In this document: positions 8,151 through 16,328 of the stretch, piece after piece
Numbering within the stretch: the first letter of the stretch is position 1
Layout: each line of letters opens with the position of its first letter
DNA from: Candidatus Krumholzibacteriota bacterium
Lineage (GTDB): Bacteria > Krumholzibacteriota > Krumholzibacteriia > JAJRXK01
Direction of reading: 5' to 3'
Assembly: GCA_029262065.1 (NCBI GenBank)
Contig: JAJDAC010000005.1
Span: forward strand, 1 to 64,000
Length of the DNA: 64,000 nucleotides
Translations under genes and position numbers: made by a program
Notes under the pieces: model-generated
Seen by the model: only the letters and a program-made list of their open reading frames with translations
Told to the model about the DNA's origin: nothing
Database searches by the model: none

Positions 8151-8871
8151 GTCGTCGTGAAATCCAGATGGTGCGGAAGATCGACGTGCCCATGGTTCCC
8201 ACCGCAATGATCACCAGCAGGATGAGCATGAGGAATCCGGTTTCGCGTCCCATGGCCGCTGATACGGTGGGGTCGAGAATGGCGCCGAAGCCCAGCAGCA
8301 ACATGCGCTCGGCGCGCTGCAACACACCCAGTTTGCACAGCACGCCCAGGCTCTCGCCGCGCGCGCGCGTGTAGCTGACCAACAGCGATCCGCCCAGACC
8401 GGTAACCACGATCACCACCGGCCAACCCGATCCGTAGAATGCGGCCAGTCCTATGAACGCGAACAGCTCGGCGTAGCGGTCGAGCGTGCTGTCGAGGAAT
8501 GCGCCCATGGGCGAGTCCACGCCTTGTGCCCGCGCGATCTCGCCGTCGTACACGTCGGCGATGCCACTCAACAGAATCATGGCGCCGGCCCACGGCAGCA
8601 GGTCGCGCGCGAAGAACACCGTACAGGCGATACTGAACACGATACCCAACGCGTTGAACACGAACGGCGACGTATTCAAACGCAGGAAGAAGGCCTTGCT
8701 GGGGTTCAGGAACCAGTAGAACCAGTTGCGTACCCAGAAGCCCATGACGAAGCTGCCGCCGCGACCGGTGGTGTCGCCGCTGGCGCGCCCCTCGGGGGTG
8801 ATGCGGTACACGACCATGGAAGCCAGGGCCAGACCGATGGCGCTGAGCAAGGCGACTATCTCAGTTCTCAT
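8125..8871 (-). CDS. CDP-alcohol phosphatidyltransferase family protein
   Basis: 248 residues with about six membrane helices. The full active-site signature D-x2-DG-x2-AR-x8-G-x3-D-x3-D is present, starting at DVYDGEIAR and ending FLDSTLD. The enzyme transfers a phospho-alcohol group from a CDP-activated donor to an acceptor alcohol, at the inner membrane. The N-terminal ~70 residues are longer than in the minimal enzymes. It is the last gene of a minus-strand run (acyltransferase, nucleotidyltransferase-fold protein, this gene) pointing away from the alpha-oxoamine synthase operon. Whether the product is a phosphoglycerolipid or a sphingoid-based lipid cannot be told from sequence. Confidence 0.9.
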   Translation of the reverse strand: MRTEIVALLSAIGLALASMVVYRITPEGRASGDTTGRGGSFVMGFWVRNWFYWFLNPSKAFFLRLNTSPFVFNALGIVFSIACTVFFARDLLPWAGAMILLSGIADVYDGEIARAQGVDSPMGAFLDSTLDRYAELFAFIGLAAFYGSGWPVVIVVTGLGGSLLVSYTRARGESLGVLCKLGVLQRAERMLLLGFGAILDPTVSAAMGRETGFLMLILLVIIAVGTMGTSIFRTIWISRRLIEMSPPR

Positions 8872-8927
8872 GATGCTGCTCTCATGACCGTGTTCCCATG
8901 ACTCTGTTCCAGCGAGTTCCGCTCGGC

Positions 8928-9926
8928 TCAGTTCTCATGCGTGGTTCCGTTGGCCGGGGGCAGCGGTGGGCGATTGCGCGATCGTAGCACGCGAATCACC
9001 TTTGGCCACAGCAGCAGAAACGGCAACTTGCGCTCGGCCGGCGTGAGTTCAAGCGGAACGCCGGTGCGACGCTCGGCCTTGCGTGCGATGTATTCCAGCC
9101 AATCGTCGTACGTGAACATGTACTTCGACCAACGTATCGTGGCGCGGGTCTTGGAGCGGCGGAAGTAGTTCTTCCACTTGCGACGCACCGACGCCGACGG
9201 CGGCGTGACGCATGAGTAGCGGCGGGCTTCGCCTTCGGCCGCTATCGGCCCCGTCAATATTCCCTTGGCCACGGCGGCTTCCAATACCGGCGAGTACAAC
9301 TCGAGCAACGCCTCGCGCTGGGCCTCGAACACTTCGCGTACACGGTCGGTCGACTCGGGCCGTATTTCGGCCGAGTACGATACCTGCAACATGCGCTGGC
9401 AATAGTCGGCCGCGGTGAACTCTTCGGGTAGGAAGCAGGGCATCCATTCGACCGTATGGTGTCGGGCGGCGTCCAGCCAGGCCACCAACTCGTTGCCCTC
9501 GTCGGTCGTGCGCGCGTACACTACGGCCACGCGCTGGGCCAACCGGCCCTTGCAAAAGTGATCGGGTGCATCGGCCGACAGCGCGCGTTGCATGTCGGCC
9601 GCGCTCATGACGATGCATTTGCTTTCGGCCCCCAGAGTGTCTTCCATGCGAAGCGACAGGATGTTCGGCGGCAGCCAGGAATTCAGGCGCGCCAGTGCGT
9701 TGGCCCCGCGGCGCAATTTCAATGCATCGCGCAGTGCTTCGTAGAAGGGCTTGTACTCGTCGACCACCAGGATCAGGTCGGTGGCGCTGTGGGGGTTGGG
9801 CGTGGTGCCCACCAGACGCGAGCCGAAGAACAAGACACTGCGCAGACCACCGTCCATTCCCACCAGTACGTCGACCGTGCGTTGCACGGGCGGCGGCAGG
9901 AGTTGCATGGCATCGGTTGTGGTCAC
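8928..9926 (-). CDS. Nucleotidyltransferase-fold protein of unknown function in lipid locus
   Basis: 332 residues, soluble. The N-terminal region has a pol-beta-like start: LFFGSR, then TDLILVVDE. The usual GS...DxD pattern is incomplete because the second Asp of the DxD pair is replaced (TDLIL), so catalysis is uncertain. The C-terminal ~60 residues are basic and proline-rich. Its ATG overlaps the stop of the acyltransferase (ATGA, 9923-9926), so the two are translationally coupled. The head-group transferase follows 56 nt further on. It might activate or sense a head group, but I cannot assign a reaction. Confidence 0.8.
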   Translation of the reverse strand: MTTTDAMQLLPPPVQRTVDVLVGMDGGLRSVLFFGSRLVGTTPNPHSATDLILVVDEYKPFYEALRDALKLRRGANALARLNSWLPPNILSLRMEDTLGAESKCIVMSAADMQRALSADAPDHFCKGRLAQRVAVVYARTTDEGNELVAWLDAARHHTVEWMPCFLPEEFTAADYCQRMLQVSYSAEIRPESTDRVREVFEAQREALLELYSPVLEAAVAKGILTGPIAAEGEARRYSCVTPPSASVRRKWKNYFRRSKTRATIRWSKYMFTYDDWLEYIARKAERRTGVPLELTPAERKLPFLLLWPKVIRVLRSRNRPPLPPANGTTHEN

Positions 9927-10753
9927 GTGGCTCCGTCTGGCCGTGTTTCAACTGGCCCTGTTTCAACCGGCCCTGTTTCGTCGGGCTCTGTTTGCTCTGA
10001 CACGGTCTCGCCGCGCAGTCGCGCCAACTCGGCTACGAGTCGATCGCGCATATCCTGGGCAAAAGCGTCGCGGTCGTCCTGGGCCGGGTCGAAGGCGAAC
10101 GGCCCCAGGCGCGAAACCTTGGCGTCGACCTGGCTGACTCCGGCTGTGAAATCGCCAATGCGCGCGCACTGCCAGAAGCCATCGACCACCATCAAGTAGA
10201 CGTTCCACGGGCGTGCCGAGAGGATAGCCTGGAGCCCGCCGGGCTGAAAGGGCCGGACCTGGCCGTCGCGGGTGCGCCCACCCTCGGGAAAAATCAACAA
10301 CGGTACCTCCATGGTCACCGCGCGTCGGGCCAACTCCACGAGTTGGCGGCGTCCACCCCGGCCGGGATGTACCAGCGGGTGGTCGTAGAGTCGTAACATG
10401 TGAGATATCAACGGGATACCCTTGGCGTAGCGGGCTCGCGTGACAAATAGGGGGTAGCCGGGGCTGCATGCCTGCACGGCCATCGGGATGTCCAACAGCG
10501 ACTGGTGGTTCATGACGATCAGGGTGCCGGCCGCACTGGGAACCGGCGGCGCGGCGGGGATTCGGGCGCCGCCGACCCTCCGGACCACGTTAAAAACGCT
10601 GTTCGCCATGATCTGTTTCCACCATCCCAGGATCTGATGGCGGGAATCTGGTCGGCGCCGGACCCGAGGGGCCACGGAAAACCTTTGAAACAAATCAGTT
10701 AGGAGAAACCACACGCCAATGGTGGCGAGCGTGAGGTAACCTCGGATCCTCAT
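9923..10753 (-). CDS. PlsC-like 1-acyl-glycerol-3-phosphate acyltransferase family protein
   Basis: 276 residues. An N-terminal hydrophobic helix (about residues 5-22) is followed by the acyltransferase motifs NHQSLLD (HX4D) near residue 92 and FPEGGRTRDG about 70 residues later. The protein should transfer an acyl group to a lysolipid or similar acceptor at the inner membrane. The last ~20 residues are an acidic tail made of VETGP repeats from a 15-bp tandem repeat, not part of the fold. It is the first gene of the minus arm of the lipid locus, 230 nt from the start of the divergent alpha-oxoamine synthase gene. Confidence 0.88.
   Translation of the reverse strand: MRIRGYLTLATIGVWFLLTDLFQRFSVAPRVRRRPDSRHQILGWWKQIMANSVFNVVRRVGGARIPAAPPVPSAAGTLIVMNHQSLLDIPMAVQACSPGYPLFVTRARYAKGIPLISHMLRLYDHPLVHPGRGGRRQLVELARRAVTMEVPLLIFPEGGRTRDGQVRPFQPGGLQAILSARPWNVYLMVVDGFWQCARIGDFTAGVSQVDAKVSRLGPFAFDPAQDDRDAFAQDMRDRLVAELARLRGETVSEQTEPDETGPVETGPVETRPDGAT
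9939..9998 (-). repeat. Four 15-bp tandem units in the acyltransferase 3' end
   Basis: Units at 9939-9953, 9954-9968, 9969-9983 and 9984-9998 share the plus-strand pattern GGCCCTGTTTCAACC and encode the ETGPV-type repeats of the acyltransferase tail. Confidence 0.8.
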
Positions 10754-10983
10754 GGCCCTAACTCACTTCCTGGAACGATTTGGGTCATCTTTAGTACCAA
10801 AACCTCGTGGCGATGGTTAGAATTGGTCGCTATCTAGGGGTCATCTTTGCCCAGACTTCACTCCGGCCTTCCTGACCGGTTCTCCCCGCGACGCATATCT
10901 CCGCGACGTGTTCTTAGCGACCGGTTCTAACGACCGGATCTAACGACCCAAAGGGACAACCCGATAAAGCCTGTTGGACGATC
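10754..10983. promoter_or_regulatory. Divergent control region of the lipid locus with direct repeats
   Basis: The 230-nt gap between the two arms should hold both promoters. GGGTCATCTTT occurs twice (10782-10792 and 10838-10848). GACCGG[T/A]TCT occurs three times (10874, 10919, 10932), the last two as tandem 13-nt copies with TCTAAC. These may be regulator sites. No clear -10/-35 pair was found. Confidence 0.45.
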
Positions 10984-12324
10984 GTGAAACCATTGAGACA
11001 ACCTGCGGAAAACCTAGAAACGTCTGTCCCAGAAGACAACGGTACCAAGCCGGCCACCGACCAGGATGCCGCTTCCAACTACTGGGACTACGACTACAGC
11101 AACTTCTACTCGGGCGCCGGCTTCGACGCGTTCGACATTCTCGATCCCTTCGATGCATGGTGGGAGCAGGCGCGCCCGCGTGGCTACTATTTGTTTGGCC
11201 AGCCCATAACGACGGCGCCGGGCACGCGCGTGCATCTGGTTGAAACCAAGGGGAACACCAAGCTCGAGAATCTGGTGAACCTGGCCTCGTACAACTACCT
11301 GGGTTTGTCATACCGACCCGAGGTCATTGCGGCGGCCCAGGAAGCAATCGGCCGGTACGGTCTGGGAGCCTCGGGCTCGCCGATCCTGTCGGGCACCATC
11401 GATCTGCACGAAGAGCTGGCCGAGAAGGTAGCGCGGTTCAAGAACAAGGAATCCGTGCTGCTGTTCCCCACCGGGTACAGCGCGAACCTGGGCGTGATTT
11501 CCGGCCTCATGCGACCGGGCGACCTGGTCGTGGCCGATCAGTACTCCCACGCCAGCATCGTCGACGGCGCCATTCTCTCGAAGGCCAAGACCCGATTCTT
11601 CCGCCACAACAACGCGGCCGACCTGGATCGCAAGCTACAGGGCTTCTCCGGCAAGAAGCTGGTGGTCATTGAAGGCGTGTACTCCATGGACGGCGACCTG
11701 GCTGCGTTGGCCGACATCGTCGAGGTATCGCGCAAGTACGGCGCGCGCATCCTGATCGACGAGGCACACTCGGCCTTCCTGTTCGGCGAGCACGGACGCG
11801 GCGTGGCCGAACACCTGGGCCTGGACGACGAAGTCGACATGCACCTGGGCACGTTCTCGAAGAGCCTGGGCGGTATGGGTGGCTACGTTGGTGGATCCAC
11901 CAAGTTCATCAACTACCTGCGCGGCTTCGCCCGCTCGCGCGTGTTCTCGTGCGCGCTGTCACCGGGCGTGGCGGCGGGACTCATCGCGGCGCTCAAGATC
12001 GTCGAGGAAGAGCCCGAGCTGCGGGCGAAGTTGTGGGAGAACGTCGCGTTCCTGCAGGAACGCCTGCGCAACGCCGGCGTGGACATAGGCGATAGTGAAT
12101 CGCAGGTCATTCCCATCATGATCCGCGACGATGCGCGCATCTTCTCCATCGCCGAGGAACTCATCCACGGGGGCGTGTATCTGAATCCCATCCGCTATCC
12201 AGCGGTGGGTAAGCATCGCTCGCGGTTCCGCATTTCCGTTTCGGCCGCCCACACCCGGGACGACCTCGAGGAAGGCGCCGATATCATCATCCGGGTGCTC
12301 AGGAAGAACGGTATATGCAGCTGA
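10984..12324 (+). CDS. Alpha-oxoamine synthase (serine palmitoyltransferase-like), PLP-dependent
   Basis: 446 residues with a GTG start. The fold-type I signature is complete: NLASYNYLGLS, the HGT-type segment GSPILSGTIDLHEELAEKVA, DEAHS (Asp 269, His 272) for the cofactor ring, and HLGTFSKSLGG with the Schiff-base Lys at 303. The family condenses an amino acid with an acyl-CoA or acyl-ACP, releasing CO2, to give an amino ketone. Members are serine palmitoyltransferase, AONS (BioF), KBL and ALAS. I favour the serine palmitoyltransferase type because the neighbours are a lipid kinase, an acyltransferase, a head-group transferase and a reductase, and no biotin gene is present. The ~60-residue extension before the core is longer than in BioF. 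The stop overlaps the next gene by 10 nt. Confidence 0.85.
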   Translation: MKPLRQPAENLETSVPEDNGTKPATDQDAASNYWDYDYSNFYSGAGFDAFDILDPFDAWWEQARPRGYYLFGQPITTAPGTRVHLVETKGNTKLENLVNLASYNYLGLSYRPEVIAAAQEAIGRYGLGASGSPILSGTIDLHEELAEKVARFKNKESVLLFPTGYSANLGVISGLMRPGDLVVADQYSHASIVDGAILSKAKTRFFRHNNAADLDRKLQGFSGKKLVVIEGVYSMDGDLAALADIVEVSRKYGARILIDEAHSAFLFGEHGRGVAEHLGLDDEVDMHLGTFSKSLGGMGGYVGGSTKFINYLRGFARSRVFSCALSPGVAAGLIAALKIVEEEPELRAKLWENVAFLQERLRNAGVDIGDSESQVIPIMIRDDARIFSIAEELIHGGVYLNPIRYPAVGKHRSRFRISVSAAHTRDDLEEGADIIIRVLRKNGICS

Positions 12325-12977
12325 CGAAATACGGATTCTCCCACGCGGTGAGCGCGTTCTTCGAAATGCCCACCGAGTTGGCCAAGAATCTCCTGCCCCG
12401 GCATCTGCAGCCGTTGGAAGTGCAACACGGGTCGGCGGTATTCGCCGTTACGGCGTTCGACTTCACCGAGAGCATGGTGGGCACGTATACCGAGATCGTA
12501 CTTGCCGTCATCGTGCCGCCGCTGTTGGAAGCGGGTCAGCAGTTTCCCAAGAGCGCGTTCTACCCGTACCTGGTGGGTACCAACACCCCCGAGTCGCGTG
12601 CGCACGCCATCGAGCGCTGGCATCTGCCGCATCACATGGCCGACGTCGACTGCGACTTCGCGGTTGAGGGTGGCGCCATGAACGTGCGCGTGCACGATAA
12701 CGACAAGCCCATCCTGGAAATGTCCGTGCACGAACACGAGTGGGGAAAAACCAACGACCTGTACCAGGCGTTCATGACCGACGAGCAGAAGCGCTACAAG
12801 GTCGACATCCACATGAACGGCGAATTCTCCGAGCACGAAGAAGAGAGCGGAAGCCTGAAGCTTCACAATCACCCCATGCTCGAAAAGCTGGAACCGGCTG
12901 AAATCAACACCTACCCGTTTCGTGAGCTTTGGATGAAGCAGGGTATGCAGACGTTCAACGAGCTGGAAACCATCTAG
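12315..12977 (+). CDS. Acetoacetate decarboxylase-like protein lacking the catalytic lysine pair
   Basis: 220 residues, soluble. The overall pattern resembles the acetoacetate decarboxylase superfamily, with a GRE..GFPKK-like segment. Here that segment reads ERWHLPHHMADV (about residues 100-111), so the Lys-Lys pair that forms and tunes the Schiff base is replaced by His-His (106-107). A classic decarboxylase mechanism is therefore unlikely. It might act as a lyase, isomerase or binding protein on the beta-keto product of the preceding synthase. Translation is coupled to that gene by a 10-nt overlap, and the lipid kinase follows 7 nt after its stop. The family call is by eye and moderate. Confidence 0.7.
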   Translation: MQLTKYGFSHAVSAFFEMPTELAKNLLPRHLQPLEVQHGSAVFAVTAFDFTESMVGTYTEIVLAVIVPPLLEAGQQFPKSAFYPYLVGTNTPESRAHAIERWHLPHHMADVDCDFAVEGGAMNVRVHDNDKPILEMSVHEHEWGKTNDLYQAFMTDEQKRYKVDIHMNGEFSEHEEESGSLKLHNHPMLEKLEPAEINTYPFRELWMKQGMQTFNELETI

Positions 12978-12984
12978 GCGCGCC

Positions 12985-13914
12985 GTGTCGCGCACCTTCG
13001 TCATCTTCAATCCCGCTGCCGGTAGAGGTCGATGTGCCAAGCGCATCGAGCTGTATCGCAGTCTGCTCTCGAGTCATGGCGTGGAGTACGACCACGTGGT
13101 GACCGAGCGCGCGGGCCAGGAAATCGAACTGGCCGACCGCGCCGCCGCCGGAGGCTACGACACCGTGGTGGCGGTGGGCGGCGACGGTACCTGGAGCGTG
13201 GTGGCCGACCGGCTGGTGCGCTCGGGCAATCGCAACGTGAGCCTGGCCCTGCTACCCGGCGGCACCGGCAACGACTTCGGCAAGACCTGGGGCATCTCGT
13301 GGGACGAGCCCGAAGCCGCCGTGGCCGGTATTGCCCGCGGCCAACGCCGCACCATCGACGTGGGCCGGGTGGAAGACCGGTACTTCCTGAACGTAGTGGG
13401 CCTGGGTTTCGATATCGCCGTGATCGACGACGCCGAGAGCGTGCCGCTGCTACGCGGTGACGCGGTCTACCAGTTCTCAGCCATGCGCCAACTGTTCCGA
13501 TTCCCGGGCATAGAATTCGAACTGATTGGCGGCGAAGCCGATGCCCACGCCGGTGGTGCTACCAGCCGCCGGGTCGAGCGGCGTAAGTACCTCATGTTGA
13601 CCATCTCCAATGCGCAGTACTTCGGCGGTTCGTTTCACATTGCTCCCAAGGCCAGCCTCGAAGACGGCAAGCTGGACGCCGTGGCCATCCACGACGGCGG
13701 ACCGCTTACCCGCGCCAAACTGTTCCAGCGCGTGGGCAAGGGCAACCATCGCCACGGCGAAAGCGTGACCATGTTGCAGGACGCGCGATTCGAGGTGGTG
13801 CTGAACGAGGCAGTGCGTTACGAAGTAGATGGCGAAGTGCTGGCGTCCAAGAGTTCCATCCTGACCGTGGAGTCGGTGCCAGGCGCACTGGACCTTATCG
13901 TACCGGCAAGCTGA
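12985..13914 (+). CDS. Diacylglycerol/sphingosine (LCB5-type) lipid kinase
   Basis: 309 residues with a GTG start. The DAGK catalytic domain is complete: IFNPAAGRGR at the N-terminus, VAVGGDGTWS (GGDGT nucleotide loop) and LLPGGTGNDFGKTWG. The C-terminal beta domain ends in a conserved VDGE (YEVDGEVL). The enzyme uses ATP to phosphorylate a lipid alcohol such as diacylglycerol, a sphingoid base or ceramide at the membrane surface. In Caulobacter a member of this family is a ceramide kinase, so its place directly behind an oxoamine synthase supports a sphingoid-like substrate. That substrate is inferred. Confidence 0.9.
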   Translation: MSRTFVIFNPAAGRGRCAKRIELYRSLLSSHGVEYDHVVTERAGQEIELADRAAAGGYDTVVAVGGDGTWSVVADRLVRSGNRNVSLALLPGGTGNDFGKTWGISWDEPEAAVAGIARGQRRTIDVGRVEDRYFLNVVGLGFDIAVIDDAESVPLLRGDAVYQFSAMRQLFRFPGIEFELIGGEADAHAGGATSRRVERRKYLMLTISNAQYFGGSFHIAPKASLEDGKLDAVAIHDGGPLTRAKLFQRVGKGNHRHGESVTMLQDARFEVVLNEAVRYEVDGEVLASKSSILTVESVPGALDLIVPAS

Positions 13915-13946
13915 GCCGTCTCTATATACTGAATCGGAGTACCCCC

Positions 13947-15176
13947 ATGCGTGGCGTGGTCTTTGACGGAGCGATTCCCCGCTACCTGGCCACCAAGGCG
14001 GCCGGCGCGGTGTCTTCGCGTTTGATGACCGGTCCGCGGCGCTGCACCAACCTGCTCGACGACGTGGATGTACCCACGCTGCCCGGCCCGCGTTGGGTAC
14101 GCTTGCGCACGCGCCTGGGCGGAATCTGCGGCAGCGATCTGAATCTGGTGAACCTGAACGTTTCGCCTTCGATGTCGCCGTTCTCCACTTTTCCCTTTGT
14201 CGTTGGTCACGAAAACGTGGGCGTGGTGGAAGAGGTGGGCGCCGAGGTGGCGCGCGTGTCGGTGGGCTCGCGCGTGGTGGTGAATCCGCTGCTCCCGTGC
14301 GCGGTTCGCGGCATCCACCCGCCGTGCCGGCACTGCATGGAAGGCAAGCCCTCGCGCTGCGAAAATTTTCTGGAAGGCGACATCCCCGCCGGCATGCTGC
14401 TGGGTACGTGCAAGGGCCTGGGCGGAAGCTGGGGCGAGCACTTCGTGGCCCACGAAAGTCAGCTGTACGAGGTACCGCAGGGCATGTCCGACAAGGCCGC
14501 CGTACTGCTGGAACCCCTGGCCACGGTGCTATCGCCGATCATGGCGGGTCCGCCCGCGGCCGACGCGAAGATCCTGGTCATCGGCGGTGGCTCGATCGGT
14601 CTGCTGGCCGTGGCCGCTTTGAAAGCCATTTCGCCGCACTGCGACGTAACATTGTTGGCCCGCTACGACTTCCAGGCCCAGGTGGGCGAGGAACTGGGCG
14701 CCGACCGCATCGTACGCGGCAAGCGAGGCTACTTCGCCGAGCTGTCGCGCCTTACCGACGGCAAACTGGTGAAGCCCATTCTGGGGAAGAAGATCCACAT
14801 CGGCGGCTTCGACGGCACCGTGGTTTGCGTCGGCTCCGACGGCGCGGTCGACGACGCGCTCCGATTCACGCGGGCCGGCGGCAGCATTCTGCTTCTGGGC
14901 AACGTGTCGACCCTGAAGAAGGTCGACTGGACCCCGCTATGGCAGAAGGAACTCTCCCTGCGCGGCAGCTTATGCTACAACCTGCACTCGCACGAGGGCG
15001 CCCCCCGCCACGCGTTCGACCTGGGACTCGAGATCCTGGGTTCACGCAAGGGCACCCAACTGGAATCGCTGGTAACGCACACGTTCCCGCTCGAAGCCTA
15101 CCAGGACGCCCTACGAATCGCCGGCAGCAAGTCGAAGGAAAAGTGCATCAAGGTCGCGTTCCAGTTCGATAACTGA
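13947..15176 (+). CDS. Zinc-dependent medium-chain dehydrogenase/reductase
   Basis: 409 residues, about 50 longer than typical, with an N-terminal extension before the core. Catalytic zinc ligands are GICGSD (Cys) and GHENVG (His-Glu). The structural zinc lobe is C-x(10-12)-C-x2-C-x7-C around PPCRHCMEGKPSRC. The nucleotide-binding loop is VIGGGSIGLLAV. It probably interconverts a ketone and alcohol with NAD(P)H. As last gene of the plus arm it could reduce the amino ketone made by the oxoamine synthase, a job done by unrelated SDR enzymes elsewhere. A KBL/TDH-like threonine route is the main alternative, but the lipid kinase between them argues against it. CGGAGT precedes the ATG. Confidence 0.85.
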   Translation: MRGVVFDGAIPRYLATKAAGAVSSRLMTGPRRCTNLLDDVDVPTLPGPRWVRLRTRLGGICGSDLNLVNLNVSPSMSPFSTFPFVVGHENVGVVEEVGAEVARVSVGSRVVVNPLLPCAVRGIHPPCRHCMEGKPSRCENFLEGDIPAGMLLGTCKGLGGSWGEHFVAHESQLYEVPQGMSDKAAVLLEPLATVLSPIMAGPPAADAKILVIGGGSIGLLAVAALKAISPHCDVTLLARYDFQAQVGEELGADRIVRGKRGYFAELSRLTDGKLVKPILGKKIHIGGFDGTVVCVGSDGAVDDALRFTRAGGSILLLGNVSTLKKVDWTPLWQKELSLRGSLCYNLHSHEGAPRHAFDLGLEILGSRKGTQLESLVTHTFPLEAYQDALRIAGSKSKEKCIKVAFQFDN

Positions 15177-15215
15177 CAAACGCCGCTATCGGGCGCCGAA
15201 CATCGTCAGGCTCTT

Positions 15216-16235
15216 CTAGTACCGTGCCTTCATGCTTCCGAACGAGACGGTTTCGGTGGGTACCGTGCCCACGCTGATCGAACCCTGTCCGGTCGCCGTT
15301 TGGAAAGGCGCGTCAAAAATGACCCCGTCGAATCCGGTAACCACCTCGTTGGAAGTGGTAACCAATGTGGAACTTCCTGGTACTCCCGTCTTGAACGTGA
15401 CCGTTCCCCACGTGGCTCCAAAGGTTGCAATAGCGAAGTCGGCCTCGTTTTGAGCCGTGAAGGTCAAATCGACTGACCCTGCCGTGATGTTGCTGGCGTT
15501 GGCAGACCAATTGACCAAGAATGTGTTCACCGAAACAAACGACGCAGCCGCCGAATCCCAGGTTAGCCGCACCGAGGCCTCGCCGATGTAGTATCCCGTG
15601 AAGGTACACTTGGCTCCGTACTGAACGGCTGATGAAACCGGCATGACTACGTTGGTTCCCGCTGGCCCTCCAACGTCATCCAACTGGTACCGGAACACGT
15701 CGGCGAAAGGACCGCAGATTGCACTGGGATACACCATGAAGCATCCGTTTGGTACCACGCCCTGCCCGTCGACGAGGGCGAAGTCCTGATCAACGGTGTT
15801 GCAGTTCGTGTAGACCGGCGCCGTGTCGGGAGCCAGCGGAGTGACGCAAATCGGAAGATCGGACAGTCCGGTCGCGAACACGCCGTACTGGTAGCTGATG
15901 AGCGGCGTGACTCCAATTCCGTTTACGCAGCTGGCTGTCGTGACCACCCAATCGTTGGGGCCGTAGATTGCCAGCGGCGACCGGGTACCGATGCTACTCG
16001 ACCCAAACAGCAGGATTGCGGGGTCGGCATCCACGGTGAAACGGAACCCATTGATGCCATCGGGAACATCGAGAGCCAGAACGTAGAAGTTGTTCGTGAC
16101 GGTGAATGGCGTCGGGTTGGCGGTGACCTCCCGGGCCATGGTGCCGGCGAAGACGCCGATTGTGGGCTGCGCAGCGGCCTGGCTGGCCAAGAACAAGCAA
16201 AGGGCAAGGATCGAAGCAAGAGTTCTGCGATACAT
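15216..16235 (-). CDS. Secreted protein, paralog of the gene at 17715-18719
   Basis: 339 residues with a clear signal peptide (ALCLFLASQAAAQ). The mature protein starts with PTIGVF and has two beta-rich halves. The first contains NNFYVLALDVPDGINGFRF; the second contains VRLTWDSAAASFVSV and looks cohesin-like. Six or more cysteines suggest disulfides. It lacks the FlgD tail and instead ends TETVSFGSMKARY, nearly identical to the tail of its paralog (TETVSFGRVKARY). The two genes flank the HNH endonuclease on the same strand. No function assigned. Confidence 0.85.
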   Translation of the reverse strand: MYRRTLASILALCLFLASQAAAQPTIGVFAGTMAREVTANPTPFTVTNNFYVLALDVPDGINGFRFTVDADPAILLFGSSSIGTRSPLAIYGPNDWVVTTASCVNGIGVTPLISYQYGVFATGLSDLPICVTPLAPDTAPVYTNCNTVDQDFALVDGQGVVPNGCFMVYPSAICGPFADVFRYQLDDVGGPAGTNVVMPVSSAVQYGAKCTFTGYYIGEASVRLTWDSAAASFVSVNTFLVNWSANASNITAGSVDLTFTAQNEADFAIATFGATWGTVTFKTGVPGSSTLVTTSNEVVTGFDGVIFDAPFQTATGQGSISVGTVPTETVSFGSMKARY

Positions 16236-16328
16236 GAGCCACCTGTCCTGACGAGGGTTGTTCGGGCGGAACCGCGTTGATTGTACCTAATTCGACCGTA
16301 CCGTGTCGACTGACCGAACACCGCCGCG

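Noticed and set aside
10984-15176. Reading of the oxoamine synthase and dehydrogenase as a KBL/TDH threonine-degradation pair
   Set aside because: The two genes are separated by a lipid kinase and an ADC-like gene and stand beside acyl and head-group transferases; the dehydrogenase is also unusually long. Kept as an alternative, not the main call.
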